64,000 bases of DNA, taken from Costus lasius. Lineage: Eukaryota; Streptophyta; Magnoliopsida; Zingiberales; Costaceae. Under the pieces are notes generated by a model. The model made no database searches and was not told the origin of the DNA. It saw only the letters and a program-made list of their open reading frames with translations. Location: contig CM050454.1 in the NCBI GenBank assembly GCA_027563935.2, forward strand, positions 45,908,596-45,972,595. Direction: 5' to 3'. The translations under genes were made by a program, and so were the position numbers. The first letter of the stretch is position 1. Each line of letters starts with the position of its first letter. Of the stretch, positions 21,683 to 34,464 are shown in pieces.

Positions 21683-23367
21683 TGTTGGGGTATGCCCTTA
21701 AGGCTAATGTTTGAGGCCTTGGGATTGTATCAGTATCATGTAATAAACTCTTATGTTTATAAAGGCAATGGTTGTTATTCAGTTTGTTACCTTATCTGAT
21801 GCAATAAGTGTACTTCTGAATAATGTCTCAAAGCTGTTCAGCTAGGCTGACATGCAGTGAAGTCCTTAGTCGAGATATCTTGGTGAACATGAGACAACCT
21901 TGATATGGTTAAGACTAATATGTGTTCTAATCTTATAGGATGCTTCGAGCATGGAATAAGATGTAGACTCATGGGTACATTGGATGTACTGGACAGACCC
22001 TACTAGGATATTCAATTGCTTGTCACAATGTGAATAATCCTTGATTGCAACAAGTGGCACATGTCCTCTGACTTGAGATCACTTGTGTTTCTAAATGATG
22101 ATTGTCATTGTTTTGAGGTAGTTCAATATCATTTGAAACATAATGATTATAGACTATCTTGGATGGTGAGCTTGAGTCAGGTTAGGGCACTAGTGATAGA
22201 CAAAGGATTGCCGTCTCCTTGTTTAAGGAGTGTGATGTTCTAAAGGGGCCCCCTGGATGAGATGATTGAGAAAAGTGTATGGCCATACCCAGGTGACTAT
22301 GTTCATCTGATCTAATCATGCTCATCATATTGGAGCTACAAGCTTGACACGCTTGTCCAATAAGAACGTCCAGTGGCAAAGGATATTTGCATGCCTGGTG
22401 AAGTGGATTCACACTTGTGCTGTGGTTTGGGTGTAGTCTTGGAAGACTCTTTCCTTTATATCGGGAGACAGTGATGTGTTGCTAGATACCCCTCACTGAT
22501 CGTGATAACGTAAGTTATCGTTACCGACATTTAAAGGAAACCCTCAGGGTCGCACAATTTGATGATATGGCTTACTTAAGTCAGATCGTGTGGACTGAAT
22601 TATTTGGGTTCAGTTTAAAGGGATTTAATCTCTGATTGTAAGTGAGATATGGTCTGATCATGTTTGATTGATTAGGGCTTGAGATCGGTAAGCTTCGATT
22701 GAGAGAATGGATGCTAGATCGGTGAGATCAGAAGCATCAAGAGATCAACGGTTAGATCTAGAGCCTTAGGGTTTAATCATGATCTAGACTGGATCGCTTG
22801 GCTTGATTGGTTCTTGAACCGAACCGAATTGAACCAGCTCATTAAGTGAGCGGATGGTTCATGAGATAAGAGGTTTGCGATTGGGGTAAACCCATGATCG
22901 CATATTGAGAAGTGGCATGCTATTTTTAGATAGCACTTCTCTAAACGTGACCACGCCTCACGTTTCTACTCTTCACGCCTCTTCTCGCCTCGCCTCTCCA
23001 CGAGTCGACACAAGTTCTCTCTCGTGTGGTGAAGAAGGTGAACGAAAAGAAGAAGGAAAAAATCGCCAAGAAGATCTCATCCCTTTTATTCGATCAGGAT
23101 ACTTGGACGATCCTTGCTAGCACAAGGGGCGACAAGGAGGAGCCAAGACTCATCTTGTGTGCGTCACCTCTGGAGGAAAGCCACATCGCTTTCTGCTTCC
23201 AAGTCACCATCTAGAAATGGCATCGGTATGAATCTCATTCTTTCTATAGAATGTTTTTATGTTCATCATATAGCATGCAATAGATCTAGAAACCCTCTCT
23301 GCTGCTTCAAATCCTCCAAAATGCGCCTATTAGGGTTTCGCCCCCCTTTGATGTAGGGGTTCCTTCA
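21683..23367 (+). repeat. Solo CopA LTR (CopA-VI)
   Basis: A 1685-bp CopA LTR, TGTTGGGG to TTCCTTCA, flanked by CTGGG (21678-21682 and 23368-23372). It lies 38 bp from the right end of CopB. No internal sequence remains. Confidence 0.93.
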
Positions 23368-24106
23368 CTGGGACTGCAAAATTTTAAATTACACCTGGCA
23401 TTCCCTAACACTTCTTCCATCTTCTCCACCAAAATTCTAAGAAGACTCCTCCCTTGCATCTTCTAGCCGAGAGCTCTTCATCTCATAACTTCCATCTTGA
23501 TGCCAAGAACTCTCCAAGAGGACATGATGCGCAAGGAACAAGAAGGAGGGATCTTCAAACCAAGCAAGCTAAGTTTCTCCCTTTTCCTTTGTTTTGTTTC
23601 TTCTTGTGATCCGAGTAGCATCTACACTACTCTTTAATTTTGTAGTTGGCGCAAGGAGGATAAGCAAATTGGTGGTGCATTTCCTCTTCTCTTTCCCCCC
23701 CCCCTCTTCTAGTTAGATTTCATATTAGCAAGGGAACTTGCGAGGACTAGCCTCCCCCTTGATTTAAATGTGTAATATGAATCCGATACTTGTTCGGATC
23801 CCTTTCTGTGTTTGTGTGTAATGCTCAACCATTTCTACACCTTCCATCAGAGTTGGACCGGTGAAGAATGGGGTGATACGATCCTTCAATTCTCAAGGGT
23901 CGCTCTGTAAGTTTAATTTCAGCATTTACTGCTTTCAGTAGTTGTAATCTCGGGTTTTCCTTTACTATTATAAAATACAAAAAAAATTAGTTTCTCAAAA
24001 TATTGTTAGTTTAAATCCGGTTTTCCCTTATTATCTCCTTATCTATCAAAACGGATTTTGAAAATCGTTGTTTGAATGTTTTAGACCCCCGTCCTACATC
24101 AGATAT

Positions 24107-25188
24107 AAGTTGGTTCTTTCACTTCAGGTTCTTTTTCTTCTCCCTTTTTGACAGATTCAGATTGGGAGGGAGTCTCATCTTCAACTTTAGAATTAGGCAC
24201 CCTAGGCTCCTCTAGTTGTTTACCACTTCGAGTGGTAATAGCATTGATGTGCTCCCTCGGGTTTGGTTCAGGTTGGGAGGGTAACTTTCCTAGAGCTCTA
24301 GCTATGGAAGTGGCTAAGTTTGCTAACTGGGTGTCTATTTGTTTGTTATGGTTTTCCATGGCTTCAAGTCTTGTAGTGAGGTGTCTCATCATATCATTGA
24401 CTGTTTCATTTGTCTTCGTCTGAGAAGAAATGAAAGTCTCCATGATTGCTTCCAGTTGAGATTTCTGTGGCTGTTGTGGTTGCTGTTGTGTGTAAGGTCG
24501 AGGTTGGGGTTGAAATCCGGGGGGTTGTCTATACGTCTGTTGAGGAACTGGGTTTGGATTGTTTCTATATGAAAAATTCGGGTGGTTCCTCCACCCCGGA
24601 TTATAGGTACTTGAGTATGGGTCCAGTTGGGGTCTATGATTAGGTTTAAGGTTCCCTATGGCATTGATATTCTCTCGGTTAGGTTCAGAGGTTTGGGCAA
24701 TCCCCAACTGGCATTCAGCAAAACTATGTCCGGCAACCCCACAAATTTCACAAAGAGTAGAGTTAGTATCAACAGAGTGAACATGAAAAGAATCAAGTTT
24801 ACGTGCTAGAGAATCAACTTTCGCTTCTAGTGAGCTCATTGAGTCGAGCGCATACTTACTGGGCGCTATGGTTTTAGAAGATATAGTACCTCATTCTCCT
24901 GCACACCACTGATTGTGGTTTAGCGCCATGTCCTCTAAAAGGTTCATCGCCTCTTCTACATGCTTATTCATTATCGCGCCTCCCGCTGCTGCATCTACAG
25001 TAAGACGAGTGTTATAATTAAGACCATGGTAGAAGGTATGTACTATTACCCATAGTTCTAAGCCGTGATGTGGGCAGAGATGCTGAAGATCCTTGAATCT
25101 CTCCCACGCTTCATATAAAGATTCTCCGTCTCTTTGCATGAAACCGGTGATCTGGTTTCGCAGTTGAACAGTTTTAGATGGTGGAAAG
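24107..25188 (-). pseudogene. Athila-like gag, C-terminal part (decayed)
   Basis: Read on the minus strand from 25188: HFPPSKT and QITGFMQRDGESLYEAWERFK-type sequence typical of the Athila capsid region, the TVDAAAGGA segment, then a linker, a coiled-coil-like region (SSLEAKVDSLARKL), a zinc knuckle CX2CX4HX4C (CEICGVAGHSFAEC) and a Pro/Gln-rich tail. One in-frame TGA at 24891-24893 separates the capsid and zinc-knuckle parts; both sides are in the same frame. The N-terminus is cut by CopA-II and the C-terminal side by the solo CRM LTR. It packages element RNA in intact relatives; this copy is dead. Confidence 0.87.
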
Positions 25189-26875
25189 TGAAAGGTCCCC
25201 TAATTCAAGGGGAGGGGCGAAACCCTAATATAAGGCGCATATAACAAATTTCGAGCGGAAGCAAGGGTTTCTTTTTCCATCTTTTGCATGCCATATGATC
25301 AACATATATAAATGCTTGTATAGATCGATAGAGATCATACCATAGCCATGAGGAAGATGGCGACTTGGAAGAGAAAGATGCAAGCGCTTCTTCTCCAAAG
25401 GTGCTGCACACAAGAAGAGAGGTGGCTCCTTCTTGGTGATCTTTGTGCTAGCAAAGATCTTCAAGTGCCCTTGTCGTGTGTAGAAGATTGAGATCTCTCT
25501 TGCTTGGCCGAGTAACCTCCTTAGCGTGAAGACTCTATCTCTTCGAGAGAGGAGACGTCGAGAGGAGATGATAGGCGACGTGAGAAACGTTCCATTTGAA
25601 CGTTAAGACATGGCTTCTAAAAATAGTAAGCCTTAATGTCTCAAGCGGTTATGCGTTCACTTCAAAGTGAACCAAGCGCTTATCTCACTCCCTTTTGAAC
25701 CATGCGCTCATACATGAGCCGGTTCAATTGAATTTTGGTCCAAGACCAAATTAAATCAGCCCAAGCGATTTGGTCTAGACTATAGTAAACCCTAAGGTTC
25801 CAGATCTAACCGTTCATCTCTGAATGCTCTTGATCTCACCGATCTAGCATCAAATCTCTCGATCGAAGCTTACCGATCTCAAGCCCTAATCAATCAAACA
25901 TGATCAGACCAGATCTCACTTACAATCAGAGTCTAAATCCCTTTAAACTGAACCCAAACAATTCAGTCCACACGATCTGACTTAAGTAAGCCATATCATC
26001 AAATTGTGCGACCCTGAGGGTTTCCTTTAAATGTCGGTAACGATAACTTACGTTATCACGATCAGTGAGGGGTATCTAGCAACACATCACTGTCTCCCGA
26101 TATAAAGGAAAGAGTCTTCCAAGACTACACCCAAACCACAGCACAAGTGTGAATCCACTTCACTAGGCATACATGTTTCCTTTGCCACTGGATGTTCTTA
26201 TTGGACAAGCGTGTCAAGCTTGTAACTCCAATATGATGAGCATGATTAGATCAGATGAACATAGTCACCTGGGTATGGCCATACACTTTCTCAATCATCT
26301 CATCCAGGGGGGCCCCTTTAGAACATCACACTCCAATCAAGGAGACGGCAATCCTATATCTATCACTAGTGTCCTAACCTGACTCATGATCATTATCCAA
26401 GATAGTCTATAACCATTATGTTTCAAATGATATTGAACTACCTCAAAACAATGACAATCATCATTTAGAAACACAAGTGATCTCAAGTCAGAGGACATGT
26501 GCCACTTGTTGCAAACAAGGATTATTCACATTGTGACAAGCAATTGAATATCCTAGTAGGGTCTGTCCAGTACATCCAATGTACCCATGAGTCTACATCT
26601 TATTCCATGCTCGAAGCATCCTATAAGATTAGAACACATATTAGTCTCAATCATATCAAGGCTGTCTCAAGTTCACCAAGATATCTCGACTAAGGACATG
26701 ACAGCATGTCAGCCAAGCTGAACAGCATTGAGACATTATTCAGAAGCACACTTATTGCAGCAGACAATGTAACAAACTGAATAACAACCATTGCCTTTAT
26801 AAACATAAGAGTTTATACATGATACTGAAAGAATCCCAAGGCCTCAAACATTAGCCTTAAGGGCATACCCCAACA
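25189..26875 (-). repeat. CopA-II 3' LTR
   Basis: 1687 bp; on the minus strand it starts TGTTGGGG and ends ACCTTTCA. The polypurine tract follows at 26876-26886. No gene is supported. Confidence 0.95.
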
Positions 26876-26895
26876 ATCTCCCACTTGCACTTAAT

Positions 26896-29800
26896 CTAAT
26901 GGTTGAGAAATCTCAAACCCATATTATTACAGTGCTTCTCATGCTTCTGCTGCGCAGAGGCTTGGTAAGCGGGTCAGCCAGATTGTCATCTGTATGAACC
27001 TTGCAGATTTTGATCTCGCCTCGATCAATGATCTCCCGGATCAAGTGAAACTGTCTCTGTATGTGCTTGGACTTCTGGTGCGACCGTGGTTCCTTTGCTT
27101 GTGCGATTGCTCCAGTGTTATCGCAGAAGATAACCAAAGGATCTGCACTCGAAGGAACAACACCAAGTTCTTGAACGAACTTACGAATCCACACTGCCTC
27201 CTTGGATGCTTTCGAGGCTGCAACATACTCGGCTTCTGTTGTGGAATCAGCAACGATAGACTGTTTGAAACTTTTCCACACCACTGCTCCTCCATTCAAG
27301 CTAAAAACATAGCCTGATTGCGATCGGAAATCATCCTGGTCCGATTGGAACGAAGCATCAGTATATCCTTCAATACTGAGTTCTTCCTGACCTCCATATA
27401 TCAAGAACATATCTTTGGTCCTCCGAAGATATTTCAAAATGTTCTTGACTGCAATCCAGTGCGCCTGACCTGGATTACTTTGGAATCGACTGGTCACGCT
27501 TAACCCGTAAGCGACGTCTGGGCGAGTACACAACATCGCATACATAATGGATCCAATAGCCGAAGCATAAGGCGTATTGTCCATTTCATATTTCTCAGTC
27601 TGTGTTTATGGACACTGACTCTTTGAAAGATTCAGACCATGTCTGACTGGAAGATATCCTCTTTTAGAATTCTCTAAATGGAATCTCTCCAGGACTTTAT
27701 CGATGTAAGTACTCTGGCACAGCCCGAGAAGCCTCTTAGATCTATCCCTGTAGATCTTCACACCTAATACATAGGCTGCTTCTCCTAGATCTTTCATCTC
27801 GAAACATTTTCTTAACCATGCTTTAACAGCATGCAGTTCAGGAATATCGTTTCCAATGATTAAGATATCATCGACGTAGAGGACTAGGAAAGTAATCACG
27901 CTCCCACTAAACCTCTTATATACACACGGGTCATCTTCATTCTTGATGAAACCAAATTCACATATTGATTCATCAAAACGAATATTCCAGCTTCTTGATG
28001 CTTGTTTAAGTCCATAAATGGACTTCTTTAACTTGCATATTTTATGACGATCTGATGGATTGGTGAAACCTTCAGGTTGTGTCATATACACATCCTCATC
28101 TAGTTTTCCATTAAGGAAAGCAGTCTTCACATCCATTTGCCAGATCTCATAATCGTAATATGCTGCTATCGCAAGAATAATCCGAATAGACTTGAACATG
28201 GCTACAGGAGAGAAAGTTTCATCATAATCTATCCCGTAGATTTTTTTGAAACCTTTCGCAACTAGCCTGCCTTTATAGGTAACCACGTTACCATCCATGT
28301 CAATCTTCTTCTTGAAGATCCATTTACAGCCAATAGGGATTACTCCCGGAGGCGGATCAACCAACTCCCAGACTTGGTTATCTGACATGGAGTCCATTTC
28401 GGCTCGTATAGCTTCAAGCCATCTAGCTGATTCTGGTCCACTGACCGCATCCGCATAAGTGAGGGGTTCATCATGATCAATGATGTAGACTCCGTCATAG
28501 CGCTCAGGCTGTCGACGGATCCTTCCCGATCTTCGCGGTTCCCGTGATATCTGAGCCTCAGGTTGTTCAATAACCTGTTCTACTGGCTCAGGCTCATCCA
28601 ACTGTGCTTGACTACTTTGTCCTTCCTGTGGATTCTCATCCAACTTTATTTCTCTCCCACTGGCTTCTTGCAGAAGAAACTCCTTCTCAAGAAAAATGGC
28701 CGTCCGAGCAACAAATACCTTGTTCTCTTTGGGATCGTAGAAATAATAACCCTTAGTTTCCTTATGGTAACCGACAAAGATGCATTTATCAGATCTGCTC
28801 TCCAGTTTCCCAGAGGCGAGCTTTTTGACATAAGCCTCGCAGCCCCAGATCTTGATAAATGTCAAGCTCGGCTGTTTCCCATACCATAACTCATATGGAG
28901 TCTTTGAAACTGCCTTGGATGGCACTCGGTTTAGTACTTTTGCAGCTGTTTCCAGTGCAAATCCCCAAAAGAAGTAAGGTAGAGTAGCCTGACTCATCAC
29001 CGAACGAACCATATCCAGTAAGGTTCTATTTCTCCTCTCGGACACACCATTCCATTGCGGTGTTCCTGGCGGAGTGAGCTGTGAGATAATCCCACACTCC
29101 TTCAGATAGTCAGTAAACTCTCGACTTAGGTATTCTCCACCTCGATCAGAACGAAGTGCCTTGATATTTCGGCCTAGCTGATTCTGTACTTCATTCTTGA
29201 ACTCTTTGAACTTGTCAAAAGATTCACTCTTATGTCTCATTAGATAGACATACCCATATCTACTGAAATCATCAGTAAAGGTAATGAAGTATGAATAGCC
29301 ACCTCTGGCATGTTTACTAAATGGCCCACACACATCACTGTGTATAAGGTCAAGTAAACCTGAAGCCCTTTGACCTTTGTGAGGAAAAGGAGCCTTCGTC
29401 ATTTTACCCATTAAACAAGCTTTGCATGTATCAATCTCCTCACAGGAGAATGATCCCAGCAGTCCATGGTCATGCAACCGTTTAATGCTCTTCTTGTTAA
29501 TATGGCCTAAACGACTATGCCATAACAAGGTGCTGTCATCAGCATACTTGGCTTTCTTATTATCAATCTTTTGTATAGAACATTCCATGTCCAACATGAA
29601 TAACCCATTGTTAATTGACCCAGTAGCATAAACAATATTATCATAAGAAATAACACACTTTGAAATATTGCATTCAAAGGAAAATCCTTTCCTGACAAGA
29701 GTAGGAATAGAGATAATATTTTTCGTAATGCTTGGTACAAAGTAACAATTGTCTAGTTCCAATACAAGTCCAGATGGTAATGAGATGTAATAAACTCCTA

Positions 29801-30779
29801 CAGCAACAGCAGCAACCCGTGCCCCGTTTCCAACTCGTAGGTCCACCTCATGCTGTCCCACCTGTCTTCTTCTCTTGAGTTCCTATACATTTGAACAAAT
29901 GTGAACTCCACATGCAGTGTCCAACACCCATGAAATAGAAGAAGAAGATATCATGACTTCAGTCACAAAAATACCTGAGCCAGAAGCGATGCTTCCCTTC
30001 TTGTCTCCTTGGAGAGCTTTACAGTCCTTTTTCCAGTGACCCAGCTGGCCACAATGGAAACATCTGTATTCCTTCGACCGCTTAACCTTTTGTTTCAGAG
30101 CCTTGTTGTAGTTCTTGACAGGGGCTTTGCCCTTCTTCCCCTTCTTCTTGTTCCTGGAAGGGAACATCAAGACAGAGGTTGAAGGCTTTCCCTTTAGAGT
30201 TTCCTCTGTAGTCAAGAGCATATTCAGCAACTCTGCCGGAGTGCAGTCGATCTTGTTCATATTAAAATTAATAATGAACGGATCGAAAGAGGCCGGGAGG
30301 GACTGCAGAATAATGTCTACAGCAAGCTCCTGATTGATGGTATGCCCCAGTTTCTCTAGAGCCTCTTTGTGCCCTATCATCTTGAGCACATGAGCTCCCA
30401 CTAGACTCCCTTCAGTCAGTTTGCTCTGAAAGAAAAGCTTGGTCAAATTATAGCGTTCAGTCCTCGCCTGTGTAGCATATAGCATCTTGAGGTTTGCTAT
30501 AATTTCTATAGCAGACATATCCTCATGCTGACGCTGCAGCTGTGGCGTCATAGACGCTAGCATCAGGCAAGCGACATCAATGCTATCATTGACATGCTTT
30601 TCATAGGCATCCCGAACCGCCCTTGCGGCGTTCGGAGCGGGTTGAGGCGGTATAGCCGTCTCGAGGACATACAGTTTCCTCTCAGCCTTAAGAACAATCT
30701 TAAGGTGTCCGTACCAGTCTGAGAAGTTTGGCCCAGCAAACTTCTCCCTTTCCAGTAGGGATCGCATATTGAAGCTCAT
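26896..30779 (-). pseudogene. CopA-II gag-pol, two nonsense codons and one frameshift
   Basis: Same domain order as the other CopA polyproteins: gag starting MSFNMRSLLERE, zinc knuckle CFHCGQLGHWKKDC, protease LDTACG, integrase, reverse transcriptase YVDD and RNase H. Stops are TAG at 29883-29885 just after the protease active site (CAG in other copies) and TAA at 27606-27608 (CAA in others). A 1-bp deletion near 26955 shifts the last 20 or so residues after LTKPL. Length is 3884 bp against 3885 in CopA-V, which fits that single deletion. Inactive copy. Confidence 0.92.
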
Positions 30780-31450
30780 GGTGTTCGTTGCTGCAGGAAT
30801 CTACAATAATGCAAGAACAACAAGGTCAGTATCAATGTTTAGAATCAATCCAGGACTTAAGAAAGATTCTTTTCTCACTATTTTATCTGACTGAAAAATC
30901 CATAAAAACAGTCCGAAAGAGTAACACTCTTTTAGTGAGATGGGATCCAGATTTCATACTTGGTCTCCGCGTCCCGCTCAGGCGAGATAAGATGCACAGA
31001 GAGTACAAGCACTAATTTCTGGTAGGCAGTCCCTGCCAATCGCCAACCCTTGCGATTCCCCTTCATCTGGGCAATCCAGCCGACTGTGCCAACTGAGTTG
31101 GTATAACACAGTCTCTGATCCCACAGATGGCTGCCTCTATATAGCTAACATATGCTCAGTATGTAGCCTACATGGTCAAGCTGACCTGACCTACTCCCTG
31201 GACCACCACGTGCTATGCTGAGCAACGAGAAGCGATAAATCCCTTCTTTGTAACACGCAGGTGAAATCACACACCGTCTGAAGATAGATGGGCGTGCCCA
31301 CTGAGTGGGTACAACACGGCCCCAACGATAGTCAGAACAGTGAGGTTTCGCGTCAGAAGGCTTACGCGCTTGATATTTAGCGTTGGATTTTAACGGTCTT
31401 TTATCTTCTTAACTATCATGGAAACCCTATGGTGATAGCAGAAGATTAAT
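30780..31450 (-). other. CopA-II leader, proximal part
   Basis: Non-coding; it matches other CopA leaders and includes both palindromic hairpins (near 31085-31120 and 31290-31325). It is cut by CopA-III at 31451; ATTAA (31446-31450) should be the TSD. Confidence 0.85.
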
Positions 31451-32629
31451 GAAGGTCCCCTAGACAAGGGGATGAAACCCTAATAGGCATATGTAAGGGA
31501 TTTAAACAGCGGAAGAGGGTTTCTAGATCTGTTGCATGCTTTACGATCAATGTTAAAATGATTACATACAAGAGAAGAAATCATACCGATGCCATTTCTA
31601 GATGGCGTCTTGGAAGCAAAGATCGAAATGGATCTTCTCCAGAGATGACGCACACAAGATGAGTCTTGGCTCCTCCTTGTCACCCCTTGTGCTAGCAAGG
31701 ATCGTCCAAGTATCCTGACCAAATGGAAGGGAAGAGATGAGAAATCCTATGCTTGGCGAGAGCTCCTCTTTTCGTCCACACCTTCACACGCCAGAGATGC
31801 AAGTGTCGAAAAGCCCAAAGAGGCGTCAAGAGAGCGTGAGCATTGAGAACGTGAGAGTCATGGTCACGTTTAGAGACATGCTTTCTAAAAATAGAAAAGT
31901 CTCAACGTTCATGCGACCACAACTTACCCCAATCGCAAAATGCCTCTTCATTTGAACCATGCGCTCATCCAATGAGCTGGTTCAATTCGGTTTGGTTCAA
32001 GAAACCAAACAACCCAAGCCATTAGTCCAGATTACAATAAACCCCTGAGGCTTAAGATCTGACCGTTGATCTCTCGATGCTCCTGATCTCACCGATCTAG
32101 CATCCATTCTCTCAATCGAAGCTTACCGATCTTAAGCCCTAATCAATTAAACATGATCAGACCAGATCTCACTCACAATCAGAGATTAAATCCCTTTAAA
32201 CTGAACCTAAACAATTCAGTCCACACGATCTGACTTAAGTAAGCCATATCATCAAATTGTGCGACCCTAAGGGTTTCCTTTAAATGTCGGTAACGATAAC
32301 TTACGTCATCACGATCAGCGAGGGGTATCTAGCAACACATCACTGTCTCCCGATATAAAGGAAAGAGTCTTCCAAGACTACACCCAAACCACAGCACAAG
32401 TGTGAATCAACTCACTAGGCATACATGTTTCCTTTGCCACTGGATGTTCTTATTGGACAAGCCTGTCAAGCTTGTAACTCCAATATGATGAGCATGATTA
32501 GATCAGATGAACATAGTCACCTGGGTATGGCCATACACTTTCTCAATCATCTCATCCAAGGGGGCCCTTTAGAACATCACACTCCAATGAAAGAGACGGC
32601 GATCCTTTATCTATCACTAGTGCCCTAAC
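31451..32629 (-). repeat. CopA-III 3' LTR, left part
   Basis: It starts at TGAAGGTCCCC (the LTR's 3' end, read in plus) and stops at CTAAC (32625-32629), the left TSD of CopA-IV. It resumes at 50057. No gene is supported. Confidence 0.93.
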
Positions 32630-34307
32630 TGCAAGTCCTCACAAGGTGGCGAAACCCTAGATAGGCGCATGAAAAATTTCTTCTAAAGCAGCGGAGTGGG
32701 TTTCTTAGTATCATCGCATGCAATATGATCAACTTAACAACATGAAAAGAATTCATACCGAAGCCATGTGTTGGATGGCGTCTTGGAAAGAGAGAGCAAG
32801 AGAGATCTCCTCCAAATGATGCGCACACAAGAATGAGGATGCGCTCACTTCCTTGGTGCTCCTTGTGCTAGCAAGGTTCCAAGAGGTGTCTTTGATCGAA
32901 TGGAAGGGATGGATGAAGCTTTGCTCGCTTTGCCAAATGACTCTCCAAGGCGTCCAAGACTCGTCACACACGAATGCCCTCTCGAGAGTAAGTGGGGAAA
33001 GGCGAGAGAGAAGTTCTCTTGGCGTGAACGTGAGATGTGGTCACGTTAGAGAACATGCTATCTAAAAATAGCAATGTCTCAACGTTCATGCGACCATGCA
33101 TTACCCCAATCGCCAATGCCTCTTTACTTGAACCATGCGCTCACCCAATGAGCTGGTTCAAATCGATTTGGTTCAATAACCAAATAAACCAAGCAACTAG
33201 TCCAGATCATAACAAAAACCCCTAAGGCTTAAGATCTGACCGTTCATCTCTTGATGCTCCTGATCTCACCGATCTAGCATCCATTCTCTCAATCGAAGCT
33301 TACCGATCTCAAGCCCTTATCAATCAAACATGATCAGACTGGATCTCACTTACAATCAGAGATTAAATCCCTTTAAACTGAACCCAAACAATTCAGTCCA
33401 CACGATCTGACTTAAGTAAGCCATATCATCAAATTGTGCGACCCTAAGGGTTTCCTTTAAATGTCGGTAACGATAACTTACGTTATCACGATCAGTGAGG
33501 GGTATCTAGCAACACATCACTGTCTCCCGATATAAAGGAAAGAGTCTTCCAAGACTACACCCAAACCACAGCACAAGTGTGAATCCAATTCACAAGGCAT
33601 GCAAATTTCCTTTGCCACTGGATGTTCTTATTGGACAAGCGTGTCAAGCCTGTAGCTCCAATATGATGAGCATGATTAGATCAGATGAACACTGTCATCT
33701 GGGTATGGCCATACACTTTCTCAATCATCTCATACAGAGGGGGGCCCCTTTAGAACATCATACTCTAATTAAGGAGACGGCAATCCTTTATCTATCACTA
33801 GTGCCCTAACCTGACTCAAGCTCACCATCCAAGATAGTCTATAATCATTATGTTTCAAATGATATTGAACTACCTCAAAACAATGACAATCATCATTTAG
33901 AAACACAAGTGATCTCAAGTCAGAGGAAATGTGCCACTTGTTGCAATCAAGGATTATTCACATTGTGACAAGCAATTGAATATCCTAGTAGGGTCTGTCC
34001 AGTACATCCAATGTACCCATGAGTCTACATCTTATTCCATGCTCGAAGCATCCTATAAGATTAGAACACATATTAGTCTCAATCATATCAAGGCTGTCTC
34101 ATGTTCACCAAGATATCTTGACTAAGGACATAACTGCATGTCAGCCTAGCTGAACATCTTTGAGACATTATTCAGAAGTACACTTATTGCAGCAGACAAT
34201 GTAACAAACTGAATAACAACCATGCCTTTATAAACATAAGAGTTTATTACATGATACTGATACAATCCCAAGGCCTCAAACATTAGCCTTAAGGGCATAC
34301 CCCAACA
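32630..34307 (-). repeat. CopA-IV 3' LTR
   Basis: 1678 bp; its U5 end reads TGCAAGTCC in plus, unlike the TGAAA-type ends of other CopA copies. The polypurine tract follows at 34308-34318. Differences from 48374-50051 include 33462 (G against A) and one in CATACTC near 33770. Confidence 0.95.
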
Positions 34308-34327
34308 ATCTCCCACTTGCACTTAAT

Positions 34328-34464
34328 CTAATGGTTGAGAAATTTCAAACCCATATTATTACAGTGCTTCTCATGCTTCTGCTGCGCCAGAGGCTTGGTA
34401 AGCGGGTCAGCCAGATTGTCATCTGTATGAACCTTGCAGACTTTGATCTCGCCACGATCAATGA
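34328..34464 (-). pseudogene. CopA-IV gag-pol, C-terminal 45 codons (separated by CRM)
   Basis: This is the end of the RNase H domain, carrying the VHTDDNLADPLTKP motif whose Asp residues are needed for RNase H, and the stop TAG (34328-34330 on plus). It continues 42806-46553 in frame once the CRM and one TSD copy are removed (137 + 3748 = 3885 bp). Confidence 0.9.

Larger units (their letters stand above)
19502..23410 (+). repeat. CopB: 2.2-kb solo Ty1/copia LTR, split by a CopA solo LTR
   Basis: It starts TGTTGGTGTATATGCCC, ends TTCCCTAACA and is flanked by CTTCT (19497-19501 and 23411-23415). Without the insert it is 2219 bp. It is a distant relative of the CopA LTR: the start, a TATA-like TTTATATAGG (19582-19591) and the loop of the hairpin module (20265-20282) are shared, but most of the rest is not. 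CTATTTATAG near 21121 is another possible TATA box. ORFs inside are chance. Confidence 0.85.
18514..24101 (+). repeat. Solo CRM-type Ty3/gypsy LTR, split by CopB solo LTR
   Basis: It starts TGATGG, ends CCTACATCA and is flanked by GATAT (18509-18513 and 24102-24106). Without the insert (19502-23415) it is 1674 bp. Its right part aligns with the 3' part of the CRM LTR in this window (shared phrases TTGGACCGGTGAAGAA and CGTTGTTTGAATGTT). Its first 75 bp encode a basic peptide like the CRM polyprotein tail, ending at a TAG (18587-18589). No internal region remains, so it formed by LTR-LTR recombination. Confidence 0.88.
15862..25188 (-). mobile_element. Athila-like Ty3/gypsy element, partial; host of all other insertions
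   Basis: Two minus-strand pieces, 15867-18513 (pol) and 24107-25188 (gag), belong to one element interrupted by a solo LTR at 18514-24101. Joining across the TSD GATAT reads smoothly from gag into the proline-rich stretch before protease (EPTYI then PPPAYKPP). Both outer ends are cut by copia insertions (CopA-I on the left, CopA-II on the right), and the LTRs lie outside the window. The Athila call rests on the gag motif MQRDGESLYEAWERF and the RT context FMDDFSVYG as known from plant Athila elements. Confidence 0.88.
25189..31450 (-). mobile_element. CopA-II, left portion (rest beyond the right edge)
   Basis: A minus-strand CopA element in Athila gag; the left TSD should be GAAAG (25184-25188). 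Visible parts are the 3' LTR, gag-pol and the first 671 bp of leader. CopA-III interrupts the leader at 31451, so the remaining leader, the primer site and 5' LTR must lie beyond 64000, after the end of CopA-III. Confidence 0.88.

Noticed and set aside
15862..25188. Athila env-like gene
   Set aside because: That region would lie beyond pol, to the left of CopA-I, and is outside the window; nothing like it is visible.
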